Assembly: GCF_016901815.1 (NCBI RefSeq)
Contig: NZ_JACSNR010000002.1
Span: forward strand, 62,001 to 126,000
From: Hydrogenoanaerobacterium saccharovorans
GTDB lineage: Bacteria; Bacillota; Clostridia; Oscillospirales; Ruminococcaceae
Length of the DNA: 64,000 nt
Direction of reading: 5' to 3'
Below the pieces are notes generated by a model. That model had not been told where the DNA came from and did no database searches. It was given only the letters and a program-made list of their open reading frames with translations. A program made the translations under genes and the position numbers. The first letter of the stretch is position 1, and every line of letters begins with the position of its first letter. Shown here one piece after another: positions 1 through 7,600 of the stretch.

Positions 1-262
1 ACACCTCAAAGGCCCGGCGATACTCCCCGGCAGCCTCGCCGGAGACGAAATACTCCTTCACACCCGCAGAACGGGCCGCATCAAAAGCTGCCCGCACCAG
101 ACCATCCAGCAGGCCATAGTCCTCGGGGTCCTCCAGCCAGCCGCTCCGGTACCAGACAGTATCCTCCCGGATCTCCGCCTCGGCCCGGCCCAGCTCTTCG
201 CCCCGCTGGGTCGCCCGGCAGAGCAGGGTGTTCCCGGACTGCTCCAGTTCGATCTTCAGCAT
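1..262 (-). CDS. hypothetical protein, partial (3' end outside window)
   Basis: The reading frame starts with ATG at 262 and stays open to the left edge, so only the first 87 residues are visible. The start lies four bases after the rluB stop, with GGAGG inside the end of rluB, so it is probably the last visible gene of the long minus-strand operon. The visible part is acidic and soluble, with no signal peptide or membrane segment. A region of an alternating Leu/Val pattern followed by an Ala-rich helix (about residues 48-75) is vaguely reminiscent of small acetyltransferase-like folds, but I do not recognise the family and assign no function. Confidence 0.6.
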   Translation of the reverse strand, partial: MLKIELEQSGNTLLCRATQRGEELGRAEAEIREDTVWYRSGWLEDPEDYGLLDGLVRAAFDAARSAGVKEYFVSGEAAGEYRRAFEV

Positions 263-266
263 GGCC

Positions 267-1121
267 TTACCTCCGTCCCAGCGGGGTACGGCCCTTGCCG
301 GCGGGCTTCACCGGAGCCTTCTTTGCCGGACGGCTGCCCCGCTCTGCCGCAGCCTTTTCCCCTTCGGCATTCTGCCGGCGGTTCACTGCCTTGTTCATGT
401 AGCCCCGGATGGCACTCAGTTCCGCAGGGGTCAGCTCCCGGTACTCACCCGGCTGGAGCATGCCCAGCTTCACCGGGCCGATGTAGGTGCGCTTCAGACG
501 GGCCACCTCCAGTCCCACTGCCTCGCACATCCGGCGGATCTGCCGGTTCTTGCCCTCGGTGATGGTCATCTGCAGCACCACACGGCCGGGCTGCTGATCC
601 AGCACATGCACCTGGGCAGGCTGGGTGGTGTAGCCGTCATCCAGCAGCACACCGGAGGAGAGCTTCACCAGCTGATCCTCGCTGATGCCCGGACGCACTG
701 TGACCCGATAGGTCTTGCCGATGTGGTTGGCAGGGTGCATCAGGGTGTTGGCAAAGTCGCCGTCATTGGTCATCAGCAGGAGGCCCTCACTGTCCTTGTC
801 CAGCCGTCCCACCGGGTAGAGCCGCACCGGGAAGTCCGCCACCAGGTCAGCCACACTGCGGCGGCCCTTTTCATCGCTCATGGTGGTGACATACCCACGG
901 GGCTTGTGGAGCATTACATAGTAGTTTTTCTTCTTTTTCTGGAACCAGACCCGTTCGCCGTCGATGGCAACAATATCCCGGCGGATGTCGATGGGATGGC
1001 CGGGCTGGGCCGGGCGTCCGTTGACGGTGATCCGTCCCTCCTTGATGAGTTCCTCGGTGCGCCGGCGGGAGAGGATTCCCTGATCGGACAGCACCTTCTG
1101 GATGCGTGCTTTATTTTCCAT
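267..1121 (-). CDS. rluB: rRNA large subunit pseudouridine synthase, RluB family
   Basis: Pseudouridine synthase of the RsuA/RluB family, which in RluB modifies a uridine in 23S rRNA helix 80. The N-terminal 60 residues form an S4 RNA-binding domain (RxxEELIKEGRITVNG pattern). The catalytic Asp lies in the GRLDKDSEG motif near residue 100, and the family motif NRQIRRMCEAVG follows. The last 45 residues are Lys/Arg/Ala-rich, a disordered basic tail common in this family. I chose ATG 1121 because AGGAG sits seven bases upstream; an ATG six bases earlier is almost on top of the Shine-Dalgarno. It is downstream of the DD-carboxypeptidase in the operon. A second RsuA-family gene lies at 53407-54144. 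Confidence 0.93.
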   Translation of the reverse strand: MENKARIQKVLSDQGILSRRRTEELIKEGRITVNGRPAQPGHPIDIRRDIVAIDGERVWFQKKKKNYYVMLHKPRGYVTTMSDEKGRRSVADLVADFPVRLYPVGRLDKDSEGLLLMTNDGDFANTLMHPANHIGKTYRVTVRPGISEDQLVKLSSGVLLDDGYTTQPAQVHVLDQQPGRVVLQMTITEGKNRQIRRMCEAVGLEVARLKRTYIGPVKLGMLQPGEYRELTPAELSAIRGYMNKAVNRRQNAEGEKAAAERGSRPAKKAPVKPAGKGRTPLGRR

Positions 1122-1157
1122 GTTCATTCTCCTGACTCTTTTTATCTTCTCACGGCG

Positions 1158-2309
1158 TCACCGCCCCAGCAGCGAGCCGATAAATTCCAGTATTCCCTGG
1201 CGTTCCCGGGTGAGGGCAGGCACATCGCTGTCCGCCATCAGAGCAGACTGCCATACCACCTTGTCGCCGCTCAGCAGACGGATCTCCCCCAGCACCTGAC
1301 CGGCCTGCACCGGCGCATAGACAAACCGGGGCAATTCCACCTCCCGGGTGAGCTCGTCATATTCCCGTTCCAGCAGGGCCGCTTCCGGCTCGGCTGCGGG
1401 AACCGCCGCCACACTGTCCCGGGTACCGCCGGTCACCGGTACGCTGAGCCCCTCGGTAAAGCCCGAGAGGTCCACCCGGGCCAGCAGCGGGAAGAAGTGC
1501 TCATACAGCCGCATGTGGGTATTCACATCGTCCTTGCCATTGAGGGTGACGATGATCAGCCGGGTGCCGTCCTTTTCCGCCGCTGTCACCAGACAGAGCC
1601 CGGCGTCATCGGTATACCCGGTCTTGACCCCGATGGCATAGGGATAGCGTTCCAGCAGCTTGTTGGTGGTATAGAGACTGCGGTTATAAGGGGGATTGCC
1701 AAAGGCCATGCGGATCTCCTGCTTGGATACAATGTCCTCAAAGTCCTCGTTTTCCAGAGCATGGGCCGCCAGAGCCGCCAGATCCCGGGCAGAGGAGTAA
1801 TGCCCCTCGGCATCCAGTCCGCTGGGATTGCGGTACTGGGTATTCTCAAGGCCCAGCTCTGCCGCCCGCTGATTCATCAGCCGGACAAAGGCCTCTTCAC
1901 TCCCGGCAATCTCCACCGCCGCCGCGTTGGCTGCGTCGTTGCCCGAAGGCAGCAGCATGCCCGCCGCCAGCTGATGGAGGGTCACACTGTCCCCGGGCTG
2001 CAGGCCCATGGTAGTGCCCTCCACCTGGATAGCATCGGAATCCACTGTAAAGTACCGGTCCTGATCGGGCTGCTCCAGAGTGAGCAGCGCTGTCATGATC
2101 TTGGTGGTACTGGCATTGGCAAGCCGTTTATCCGGGTTCTGGGCGTAGAGCAGCCGTCCGCTGTCCGCGTCCATGACCACTGCCGCTTCGGCATTCACTT
2201 CCAGATCCCCGGCCATGACCGCTACGGTCATTTCCCCATAGGAAAACCCCAGGCTCCCCCACAGGAGCCCCACTGCCGCCGCTGCGGCACAAAGAAACTT
2301 TTTCTGCAC
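1158..2309 (-). CDS. D-alanyl-D-alanine carboxypeptidase (penicillin-binding protein, S11)
   Basis: Low-molecular-weight penicillin-binding protein that trims the terminal D-Ala from peptidoglycan stem peptides. It has a signal peptide (residues 1-24, Ala/Leu-rich) and the three S11 active-site motifs: STTK at 67-70, SGN at 122-124 and KTG at 229-231. A C-terminal beta domain follows, typical of the DacB/DacF type. The start is GTG at 2309. Its place just after ytfJ and before rluB matches the Bacillota dacB-type neighbourhood, where the enzyme acts on spore cortex or vegetative wall. Two more S11 genes lie at 19956 and 24155, so the roles are probably divided. The C-terminus has no clear amphipathic anchor that I can point to with certainty. 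Confidence 0.93.
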   Translation of the reverse strand: MQKKFLCAAAAAVGLLWGSLGFSYGEMTVAVMAGDLEVNAEAAVVMDADSGRLLYAQNPDKRLANASTTKIMTALLTLEQPDQDRYFTVDSDAIQVEGTTMGLQPGDSVTLHQLAAGMLLPSGNDAANAAAVEIAGSEEAFVRLMNQRAAELGLENTQYRNPSGLDAEGHYSSARDLAALAAHALENEDFEDIVSKQEIRMAFGNPPYNRSLYTTNKLLERYPYAIGVKTGYTDDAGLCLVTAAEKDGTRLIIVTLNGKDDVNTHMRLYEHFFPLLARVDLSGFTEGLSVPVTGGTRDSVAAVPAAEPEAALLEREYDELTREVELPRFVYAPVQAGQVLGEIRLLSGDKVVWQSALMADSDVPALTRERQGILEFIGSLLGR

Positions 2310-2373
2310 AAAATCACCGCCTCTCCACCATTTTTATGGCGGGGCGAATGATTTTATCCCTGCTTATCCCAGC

Positions 2374-2781
2374 TTATTCCTGGGGCGCGGCGGTGGGTTC
2401 CGGCTTGTGATGAGGTTCCGCGGTGTTCTTGGAGAACAGCCCCGAGATCTTGTCCACCACATCGGGCACCAGGTTCATGGCACGTTCCGCGGTGTTGTTT
2501 TCCCCTGCCAGCTGTACCAGCTGCACATTGCCGTCCTTGACAATCAGGAAGGCGATGGGCTGGATGGTCACGCCGCCGGCTGTGGCGCCGCCGAAGGCCT
2601 CTCGCTTGTTGGTGGGCAGGTCACTGCCGCCCATGCCGTAGCCGAAGGTGACCTTGGACACCGGAATAATGGTGGTGCCGTCGGGGGTGGTGATGGGATC
2701 GCCGATAATGGTGTTTACATCAATGAGCGTCCGCAGGTTTTCAAAGCTGTCGCCCATCAGTCCTTTTACTTTGCTGTCCAT
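2374..2781 (-). CDS. ytfJ: sporulation protein YtfJ (GerW family)
   Basis: A 135-residue GerW/YtfJ-family protein. In Bacillus subtilis GerW is a forespore protein needed for germination with some germinants; its biochemistry is not settled. The family features are visible: an N-terminal helix with NLRTLIDVNTIIGDPI, the conserved TTPDGTTIIPVSKVTFGYGMGG block, a Gly-rich GGATAGGVTIQPIAF segment, and a short helical end with a Pro/Glu-rich tail. It follows the DUF2953 gene by three bases, the same ytfI-ytfJ pairing as in Bacillus, which supports the assignment. It implies that the host makes endospores. Confidence 0.92.
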   Translation of the reverse strand: MDSKVKGLMGDSFENLRTLIDVNTIIGDPITTPDGTTIIPVSKVTFGYGMGGSDLPTNKREAFGGATAGGVTIQPIAFLIVKDGNVQLVQLAGENNTAERAMNLVPDVVDKISGLFSKNTAEPHHKPEPTAAPQE

Positions 2782-2784
2782 AAT

Positions 2785-3429
2785 TTACTGCACCTCAGTT
2801 TCATTGGGATCAGCTCCTGCCGCCTGGGCGGAACTGTCATTGGTCTGTTCACGTTCCTGCCGGCGCTTCACCAGCCGGATCACAAATCCGGCTCCAAAGG
2901 CCAGCAGTGCCACGGGCCGCAGGGTAACACGGCTTTCGGCATAGATATTGTCCTCCTCCCGGAAGAAATCCGGCAGGATCAGGATCTCAGGATAATCCAC
3001 GGTGAAGATCCGTCCCAGCGCCAGATAGACGCTGTATACGGCGGCACTGGTATGTCCCGCCCGGACAGCTGCCTCTGCGGCATCACTGCCCGTTGTGAGA
3101 ACCCGCACCGCGGTATGGTGGATATGCACCCGCCGGAGCAGTTTTGCCAGCGGCGCCGGAAGCGATGCCGCCAGATCCAGCACCAGCCCGGCATTCACCT
3201 TCTCCGGGAACAGGGATTTCTTTTTCTTCTTTTCCTTTGGTGTGTCCTGCTTCTGTCCGGGTTCCGGCTTGGGCGGTTCCGGGGATTCCCCGGTGGTCTC
3301 ATAGACCCGGGCCAGCAGTGGCCCCACCCCGGCCCAGACCGTCAGGCGGGAATTATAGCGCACCCGGACGCTCAGCGGCAGCCAGAGCAGAACAACCAGC
3401 AGGACCGGGATCAGCAGCAGCCATTTCAC
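2785..3429 (-). CDS. DUF2953 (YtfI-like) membrane-anchored protein
   Basis: Starts with GTG at 3429, overlapping the scpB stop by four bases (GTGA), so it is translationally coupled to scpB. It has one N-terminal membrane segment (residues 2-20), then a beta-rich region that begins SVRVRYNSRLTVWAGVGPLLARVY, a highly charged Pro/Lys/Glu linker of about 30 residues, and a C-terminal helical domain ending in a second hydrophobic stretch. This is the DUF2953 layout. The family has no proven biochemical role. Its fixed position next to ytfJ points to a sporulation or envelope function. Confidence 0.85.
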   Translation of the reverse strand: MKWLLLIPVLLVVLLWLPLSVRVRYNSRLTVWAGVGPLLARVYETTGESPEPPKPEPGQKQDTPKEKKKKKSLFPEKVNAGLVLDLAASLPAPLAKLLRRVHIHHTAVRVLTTGSDAAEAAVRAGHTSAAVYSVYLALGRIFTVDYPEILILPDFFREEDNIYAESRVTLRPVALLAFGAGFVIRLVKRRQEREQTNDSSAQAAGADPNETEVQ

Positions 3430-4022
3430 GGCTCTTCCCCCTGTCCGTCTGCCGGGGTCAGGGAGAGCTGTTCCAGCTGCTCCTGTGCCTGAGCCGCCGC
3501 GGTGATGTCCGGCAGCTCATCCAGGCTCTGCAGCCCGAAGCACCGCAGGAAATTGGCAGTGGTCCGGTAGGCGATGGGTCGTCCGGGCAGTTCCAGCCGT
3601 CCGGCTTCCTCCACCAGGTCCCGTACCACCAGCGAATTCACCGCTGAGCTGGAATCCACGCCCCGGATCTGCTCCACAAAAGCACGGGTCACCGGCTGGT
3701 TGTAGGCGATGATCGCCAGCACCTCCATCGCCGACTGGGACAGCGGAGTGCTGCGCTTCTGGCTGAGCACCGAGCGGATCAGGTCGCCGTATTCCTCCGC
3801 TGTGGCAAGCTGGACATTCTCCTCCAGCTCCAGCAGCTCAAAGGGGAGCCCGGCTTCCCGGAGCCTGCCCCGGAGCCGTTCCAGTGTCTGGCGCATGGCA
3901 GCCTTGTCCACTCCCAGCCCCTCGGCAAGCCGTTCCAGTTCCAGCGGTTCCCCGGCTGCAAACAGCACTGCCAGAATCCGCCGGTCCCCGGCATCAAAGA
4001 GCGGTATTTGTTTCTCGTTCAT
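3426..4022 (-). CDS. scpB: segregation and condensation protein B
   Basis: ScpB is the winged-helix dimer subunit of the SMC-ScpA-ScpB condensin that compacts and segregates the chromosome. The protein has two winged-helix domains: the first around residues 10-75 (GEPLELERLAEGLG), the second containing the family motif LAIIAYNQPVTRAFVEQIRGVDS and RPIAYRTT. A Gln/Glu-rich tail follows. I placed the start at ATG 4022, which has GGAGGACGAAG before it; the frame is open upstream to 4085 but that part looks like readthrough of scpA sequence. The gene overlaps the scpA end by 29 bases and the DUF2953 start by four. Confidence 0.95.
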   Translation of the reverse strand: MNEKQIPLFDAGDRRILAVLFAAGEPLELERLAEGLGVDKAAMRQTLERLRGRLREAGLPFELLELEENVQLATAEEYGDLIRSVLSQKRSTPLSQSAMEVLAIIAYNQPVTRAFVEQIRGVDSSSAVNSLVVRDLVEEAGRLELPGRPIAYRTTANFLRCFGLQSLDELPDITAAAQAQEQLEQLSLTPADGQGEEP

Positions 4023-4791
4023 CTTCGTCCTCCTGCTCTGTCTGCGGTGCGGCAAACTGCCGGTCCGCTTCTGCAAGTTCCTCATCGGTCAGGCTGCGGT
4101 AATCGGTCACTTCCACATCGCCGTCGTCATTTAGGCACACCCGTCCGGATTTCATCAGTTCCAGCAGGGCCAGAAAGGTGGCGACCATCTCACTGCGTTC
4201 CCGGCTGTGGGAAAAGAGCCCGGCAAAGCTCACCCGGCTGGAATGATAGAGCCGGCGCAGGATGGAAACAATGCGGGAGCCCACCGATACGAACCGGGCT
4301 GCCACCAGCGGACGGAACACCTCTGCCGGCGGAGGCTTGAGCCGTTCGCCCTTGCCCAGGGCACTGCGGTATGCCGCAAGGAGCAGTGCCGGGGAGTGAC
4401 TGAGCCGGTAGGTGAGGTCCACATCCAGCGGCATGGGCTGTCGGGTAAACACACTGCCCATCCGGCTCTGGGCACCCAGGAGTGCCGCCGCCTGACGGCA
4501 GGCCTGGTATTCCAACAGCTGTCCGGTGAGTTCCCGGCGGGGGTCCTCGTCCTTTTCATGCTTGGGAAGCAGTTCCACCGTCTTGATATAGACCAGCCTG
4601 GCTGCCATCTCGATGAATTCGCTGCCCACTTCCAGGTCTGCTTCCTCCATCTCACGCACAGCAGCAGTATACTGTTCCACCAGGGTGGAAATCTCGATGT
4701 CGTAGATATTGAGCTTGTGCCGGGCAATCAGGGTAAGGATCAGGTCAAGAGGGCCTTCCACCTCACCGGCCCGGAAGGAAAGTTTCTCCAT
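3994..4791 (-). CDS. scpA: segregation and condensation protein A
   Basis: ScpA is the kleisin that bridges the SMC heads. The N-terminal domain shows the typical FRAGEVEGPLDLILTLIARHKLNIYDIEI start, a helical middle, and a C-terminal winged helix with FLALLELMKSGRVCLNDDGDVEV near residues 215-240. Its 265 residues match the family. It lies 10 bases after the M50 protease gene and overlaps scpB, the common Clostridia arrangement. Confidence 0.96.
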   Translation of the reverse strand: MEKLSFRAGEVEGPLDLILTLIARHKLNIYDIEISTLVEQYTAAVREMEEADLEVGSEFIEMAARLVYIKTVELLPKHEKDEDPRRELTGQLLEYQACRQAAALLGAQSRMGSVFTRQPMPLDVDLTYRLSHSPALLLAAYRSALGKGERLKPPPAEVFRPLVAARFVSVGSRIVSILRRLYHSSRVSFAGLFSHSRERSEMVATFLALLELMKSGRVCLNDDGDVEVTDYRSLTDEELAEADRQFAAPQTEQEDEDERETNTAL

Positions 4792-4801
4792 CTGGCGCCC
4801 C

Positions 4802-5470
4802 CTACACGATCAGCTCCGGGATAAAGGCCGTAATGGCATACATGCCATCGAGGATATACCCGGTGAAATAGTAGATGATGTTGGTAAACACATCGGTAAA
4901 GAGCAGCACAAACAAAAAAATGGTATTGATGGCTCTGGCATAGCGGTAATAGGTCATCAGCCAGCGGCGGGGCAGCAGATATTCCAGCAGGCGGCTGCCA
5001 TCCAGCGGCGGCACCGGCAGGAGGTTAAAGACTGCCAGCGATACGCTGATGGAGGCGATGGTCTGCAGGATCAGCACCATATAATAAAGTGTGTCCACAT
5101 TTGCGCCGTTATAATAGCCCCGGACCCAAAATCCCAGCGAAACCTGTGCCAGGATCAGGAACAGGAAGCCCATGATCAGGTTGGCAAAGGGGCCAGCCAT
5201 GGCGGTGATGACCATATCCCGACGGGGATTCTTGTAATAGCGGGGGTCCACCGGTACCGGTTTGGCCCAGCCGATGCCCACCAGCAGCATGAGCAGCGAT
5301 CCCACAGGATCGAGATGCACCAGCGGATTGAGGTCGAGCCGTCCGTCATTGGCGGCAGTGGGGTCCCCGAGGGCATAGCTCACCCGGGCATGGGCGTACT
5401 CATGCACCGGCAGGAGCAGCAGGAGCACTGCCGCCCGGCTGAGGAGATTGATCATCATTGTATTGTCCAT
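4802..5470 (-). CDS. site-2 protease family (M50) integral membrane metalloprotease
   Basis: A 222-residue polytopic membrane protein of the short M50B rhomboid-unrelated site-2 protease type. The zinc motif HEYAH is at residues 23-27 in the first membrane helix. The second active-site motif NLLPVPPLDG ends at residues 157-158 and supplies the third ligand (Asp157). About six hydrophobic segments are visible. It is the first gene of the scpA-scpB-ytfI-ytfJ-dac-rluB run, as in many Clostridia. The natural substrate is unknown; a role in regulated intramembrane proteolysis follows from the family. The start ATG 5470 has GGGAGG upstream. Confidence 0.93.
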   Translation of the reverse strand: MDNTMMINLLSRAAVLLLLLPVHEYAHARVSYALGDPTAANDGRLDLNPLVHLDPVGSLLMLLVGIGWAKPVPVDPRYYKNPRRDMVITAMAGPFANLIMGFLFLILAQVSLGFWVRGYYNGANVDTLYYMVLILQTIASISVSLAVFNLLPVPPLDGSRLLEYLLPRRWLMTYYRYARAINTIFLFVLLFTDVFTNIIYYFTGYILDGMYAITAFIPELIV

Positions 5471-5511
5471 GGGGTTCCTCCCGTAAAAAATCAGATACTG
5501 TCACAGGATAT

Positions 5512-5540
5512 ATTGTAGCATAAACCCGCTGGTTTTTCCA
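5512..5540 (-). promoter_or_regulatory. sigma-A promoter of the M50-scpA-scpB operon
   Basis: On the minus strand TGGAAA and TACAAT are separated by 17 bases, and TGC just before the -10 makes it an extended -10. It lies about 45 bases upstream of the M50 gene start. Confidence 0.6.
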
Positions 5541-5578
5541 CCATTCCCGGTGATTTTTCCTCCTTCCGCCCGGGACAG

Positions 5579-5614
5579 AAAAAACTCCGCCTGCCCTCCG
5601 GCAGACAGAGTTTT
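5579..5614 (-). terminator. intrinsic terminator of the lipoprotein gene
   Basis: Imperfect GC-rich hairpin (GGCAGACAGAGTTTT pairing with AAAACTCCGCCTGCC) followed on the minus strand by a T tract. It lies about 60 bases past the stop of the lipoprotein gene. Confidence 0.7.
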
Positions 5615-5675
5615 CCACAAATGGGAATTCAGTTGGTGGAAAGGGCAGCTGTTTCGCCGCTGTCCCCGTTCCGGT

Positions 5676-6566
5676 TCAGTTCAGCTGGGAGGCCATCTCC
5701 TGCGCATAGAGCGCCAGGCACTGGTCAAATACGCCCTCCGGCACCTTCCAGATCACCTGGTTCTGGTAGTCAAAGAGCTCGTCCGTCCCCCGGAACATAT
5801 AGTACAAAGTCCCCTTGGGTGTTTCCGCGGCGATATAATAGATCGTCCCGCCGGTGACCAGCTCAAACGGCACCGTTTCGGTGACGCTTTCCAGCGCCGC
5901 TGTCAGCTCTTCTGCCCGCTCCCCGTCTTTCAGGGTCAGGAACAGGGGCTGATCCTCCCAGTTCCACACACAGAGCTTCAGGGTGCTGCCCTCCGGCACC
6001 GCAAGCGGCCCGGCAGGCTCTGTGCCCCAGGCGTCAGGCTCGTCCTCGGGCCAGGCAAGCTCAGTGCGCTCCACCCGGGACTCTGCCGCCGCAATAAACC
6101 CGGACACTCCCCGCTGGAACGAGAACGCCAGCTGATCCATTCCCAGCCAGTAGGTCTGTCCGTTCTGCTCGGTGCAGAGCCCGCCGTCCAGCAGCACCCG
6201 GTAGACATAGTCCTCGCCGTCATCGGTGATGGTGAGCTCCACCCCCGTCTGGATCCAGTCCACGGTTTCCGGCGGGGTCTGGGGCGTCAGGGCGCCCAGC
6301 CCTTCCAGAAAGCCGGTGTCAAACTCCCCGGCCTCCAGTGCCGGGGACCGCTCTCCGTCTCCGGTCAGGCAGAAGGTCGCCGCCTGTACCTCCCCATCGT
6401 AGGTGTGCAGCACGGCATCGGTGCTGCCCCACTCGGTTTCGGTCCGGGCTGCGGCTTGACTGCTCCCGCCGCCGTCATCTGCGGCTGGGGAAGGATCTCC
6501 GCTCCCGGTGCAGCCGGTGAGCAGCAGGGAAATCGCCAGCATCATGGCAAACCATTTGGATCGCAT
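5676..6566 (-). CDS. putative lipoprotein of unknown function
   Basis: A 296-residue secreted protein with a type II signal peptide. The lipobox LLTGC ends at about residue 19, followed by a Ser/Gly/Asp-rich linker to about residue 45. The mature part is acidic, Trp-containing and predicted largely beta (for example FEVTGGTIYYIAAETPKG-like segments near residue 240). No catalytic motif is evident. It has its own promoter and terminator and is not clearly co-transcribed with neighbours. I do not recognise the family. Confidence 0.8.
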   Translation of the reverse strand: MRSKWFAMMLAISLLLTGCTGSGDPSPAADDGGGSSQAAARTETEWGSTDAVLHTYDGEVQAATFCLTGDGERSPALEAGEFDTGFLEGLGALTPQTPPETVDWIQTGVELTITDDGEDYVYRVLLDGGLCTEQNGQTYWLGMDQLAFSFQRGVSGFIAAAESRVERTELAWPEDEPDAWGTEPAGPLAVPEGSTLKLCVWNWEDQPLFLTLKDGERAEELTAALESVTETVPFELVTGGTIYYIAAETPKGTLYYMFRGTDELFDYQNQVIWKVPEGVFDQCLALYAQEMASQLN

Positions 6567-6619
6567 CGGAACTCCTCCTTTTTAATCGGCTGCGCAGCGG
6601 CAGCCGCTTCTCTGATTTT

Positions 6620-6648
6620 ATCCTATCACATCCGCCAGGGAATGCAAA
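6620..6648 (-). promoter_or_regulatory. probable promoter of the lipoprotein gene
   Basis: Minus strand TTTGCA, 17-base spacer, TAGGAT, about 55 bases before the start at 6566. Confidence 0.5.
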
Positions 6649-6666
6649 GCGGTTTCCGGCAAAGCC

Positions 6667-6695
6667 TTGCATTTTGTTCCGCCCCGTGGTACAAC
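6667..6695 (+). promoter_or_regulatory. probable promoter of the 6735 gene
   Basis: TTGCAT, 17-base spacer, TACAAC, with the gene start 40 bases downstream. The -10 is a weak match. Confidence 0.45.
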
Positions 6696-6734
6696 AGAAT
6701 TATTCCCACAGTATTTCAGAGAGGAGGCAGAAGG

Positions 6735-7178
6735 ATGGAACCCTTTGGCCCTGATTTCCGGTTCCGGGAGGCGCCTCCCGCTTTTGCGGATTACCAGCGG
6801 TTTATCCTGGAACACTATGACGCCGAGGAAGTCCCCATCAGCGCCTTTTCCCATTCGCTGGACCGGATGCTGCGCTTTAACTGCTTTCACTCGGTCGATA
6901 ACCGGCCCCGGCGCAGCATGGATGACTTTGTCTTTACAGCCTATCTGCTGCCCCGCACGCCCCGGAATGAAGAACTGTACGAACGCCCCTGGAACGGGAA
7001 AAAGCCCCACTATGTGGTGCTGGAGCAGCTGCTCGGCGTTGTGGACACCAGCTGCGCCAAGCTCTCGCTGCTCATGCATATCGCCATGGGCATCACACGG
7101 GAGGATTATGAGAGCAAATCCCTGCGCTATAAAATCCATCTCCGTTCCGTGGAGGCACTGGAAAAAGGCGAGTATTAA
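6735..7178 (+). CDS. hypothetical soluble protein, 147 aa
   Basis: Starts with ATG 6735 after GAGGAGGCAGAAGG. It has no signal peptide or membrane segment. It is rich in Arg, Pro, Phe and Tyr, with a central basic patch (NRPRRSMDDF, about residues 54-65). The C-terminal half has the helical stretch VLEQLLGVVDTSCAKLSLLM. No known domain is recognisable. It has its own promoter and is followed by the independent rpmB promoter, so it looks monocistronic. Codon use resembles its neighbours, so I see no sign of recent transfer. Confidence 0.7.
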   Translation: MEPFGPDFRFREAPPAFADYQRFILEHYDAEEVPISAFSHSLDRMLRFNCFHSVDNRPRRSMDDFVFTAYLLPRTPRNEELYERPWNGKKPHYVVLEQLLGVVDTSCAKLSLLMHIAMGITREDYESKSLRYKIHLRSVEALEKGEY

Positions 7179-7193
7179 AATTTCAAAAAAGGC

Positions 7194-7222
7194 TTGCTTT
7201 TCTTCTGGAAATCTGATAGAAT
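7194..7222 (+). promoter_or_regulatory. rpmB promoter
   Basis: TTGCTT, 17-base spacer, TAGAAT, with the AAGGAGG of rpmB about 30 bases downstream. Confidence 0.75.
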
Positions 7223-7265
7223 ACCAATGTTGACTTTACCGATACCCAGAAGGAGGTGCAGACAA

Positions 7266-7454
7266 ATGGCAAAGTGCGATATCTGCGGTAAGGGTGTAAC
7301 TTTCGGCATTAAGGTTTCCCATTCTCATAGAAGATCCAACCGGACCTGGAAGCCCAATGTAAGACGAGTTAAGGCTATGGTAGACGGTTCTCCCAAGTAC
7401 ATTCACGCCTGCACCCGCTGCATTCGTTCCGGCAAGGTAACCCGCGCCATCTAA
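7266..7454 (+). CDS. rpmB: 50S ribosomal protein L28
   Basis: A 62-residue L28 of the zinc-binding type: CDIC at residues 4-7 and CTRC near the C-terminus form the four-Cys zinc site. The family sequence VSHSHRRSNRTWKPNV is present. ATG 7266 follows AGAAGGAGGTGCAGACAA. It has its own promoter and an intrinsic terminator. The Cys-containing form is the one replaced by Cys-less paralogs under zinc starvation in some bacteria; no paralog is in this window. Confidence 0.97.
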   Translation: MAKCDICGKGVTFGIKVSHSHRRSNRTWKPNVRRVKAMVDGSPKYIHACTRCIRSGKVTRAI

Positions 7455-7480
7455 CGAACGCTCAATACTGTAACACAAAG

Positions 7481-7509
7481 GCTGTTCCGATTCCTGGGAC
7501 AGCTTTTTT
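7481..7509 (+). terminator. rpmB intrinsic terminator
   Basis: GGCTGTTCC and GGGACAGC form a hairpin followed by TTTTTT, 27 bases past the rpmB stop. Confidence 0.85.
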
Positions 7510-7542
7510 GTTTGCCCGGCAGACTCTCCTACTCTCCTATGC

Positions 7543-7583
7543 AAAAAAGGACTCCCCTCTTTTTTCCGAGGGGAGTCCTTTTT
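7543..7583 (-). terminator. gpsA operon terminator
   Basis: A perfect 11-bp stem (GGACTCCCCTC with GAGGGGAGTCC) flanked by A and T tracts on both sides, so it could work in both directions. It lies 17 bases past the gpsA stop. Confidence 0.9.
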
Positions 7584-7600
7584 GTATTTCTGATTCCGGC

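Noticed and set aside
6678-6695. Shared word GCCCCGTGGTA at two promoters (also near 50918)
   Set aside because: An 11-base match is expected many times by chance in 64 kb of GC-rich sequence.
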